This document shows positions 6,157 through 6,178 of a stretch of DNA of 6,178 nt, piece by piece. The stretch's first letter is position 1. The number at the start of each line of letters is the position of its first letter. A program made the position numbers and the translations under genes. Location: NCBI GenBank assembly GCA_946540705.1, contig CAMNJD010000074.1, positions 1-6,178 on the forward strand, given 5' to 3'. The DNA is from an uncultured Ruminococcus sp. (GTDB lineage Bacteria; Bacillota; Clostridia; Oscillospirales; Ruminococcaceae). The notes below the pieces were generated by a model. It had not been told where the DNA came from and did no database searches. It saw nothing but the letters and a program-made list of their open reading frames with translations.

Positions 6157-6177
6157 GCAAATCGCCCTGCGATTTGC
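6157..6177. repeat. Perfect 9-bp inverted repeat with 3-nt loop at the right window edge
   Basis: GCAAATCGC and GCGATTTGC are exact complements around a 3-nt loop. No U-run follows on the minus strand, and the window ends 1 base after it on the plus strand, so a plus-strand terminator can be neither shown nor excluded. It may be a terminator of an unseen gene to the right, or one copy of a dispersed palindromic repeat. Confidence 0.6.
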
Positions 6178-6178
6178 C

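Noticed and set aside
6100..6177. Repeats near the right edge as the start of a CRISPR array
   Set aside because: The two units are imperfect and separated by only 3 bp, so there are no spacers.

Overview
The window looks like a chromosomal segment of a Gram-positive anaerobe of the Ruminococcus / Oscillospiraceae type. The grounds are a secreted protein carrying a type I dockerin and a long Thr-rich linker (typical of Ruminococcus surface proteins), purine-rich Shine-Dalgarno sites before every gene, clostridial-type arginine enzymes, and roughly balanced base composition. The genus is an inference. All supported genes lie on the minus strand, so they are transcribed from right to left.

Right end (about 6178-4777): a short upstream region holds a perfect inverted repeat at the window edge, a tandem 18-bp direct repeat with 21-bp period and a probable extended -10 promoter. 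It leads into one gene for an exported protein with a signal peptide, an N-terminal dockerin, a Thr-rich linker, a probable CAP-associated domain and a C-terminal CAP/SCP (YkwD-like) domain.

Centre and left (4776-1): a 162-bp gap carries an AT-rich imperfect palindrome with ArgR-like half-sites and then a perfect-consensus TTGACA/TATAAT promoter. From it runs an arginine operon: argG (argininosuccinate synthase), argH (argininosuccinate lyase), a 77-residue two-helix membrane protein of unknown function, argC (type 2 N-acetyl-glutamyl-phosphate reductase) and argJ (ornithine acetyltransferase, cut off by the left window edge). ArgC and ArgJ act in making ornithine from glutamate by the recycling acetyl route. 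ArgG and ArgH convert citrulline plus aspartate to arginine plus fumarate. argB, argD and the carbamoyltransferase are not in the window and could lie beyond the left edge.

From argH onward the genes are tightly packed: ATGA overlaps at argH/small gene and argC/argJ, and a 26-nt overlap between the small gene and argC. The least explained items are the small membrane protein inserted in the operon, the symmetric region before argG, and the tandem repeat before the dockerin-CAP gene. No RNA genes, insertion sequences, CRISPR arrays or stretches over 300 bases without a gene were found.
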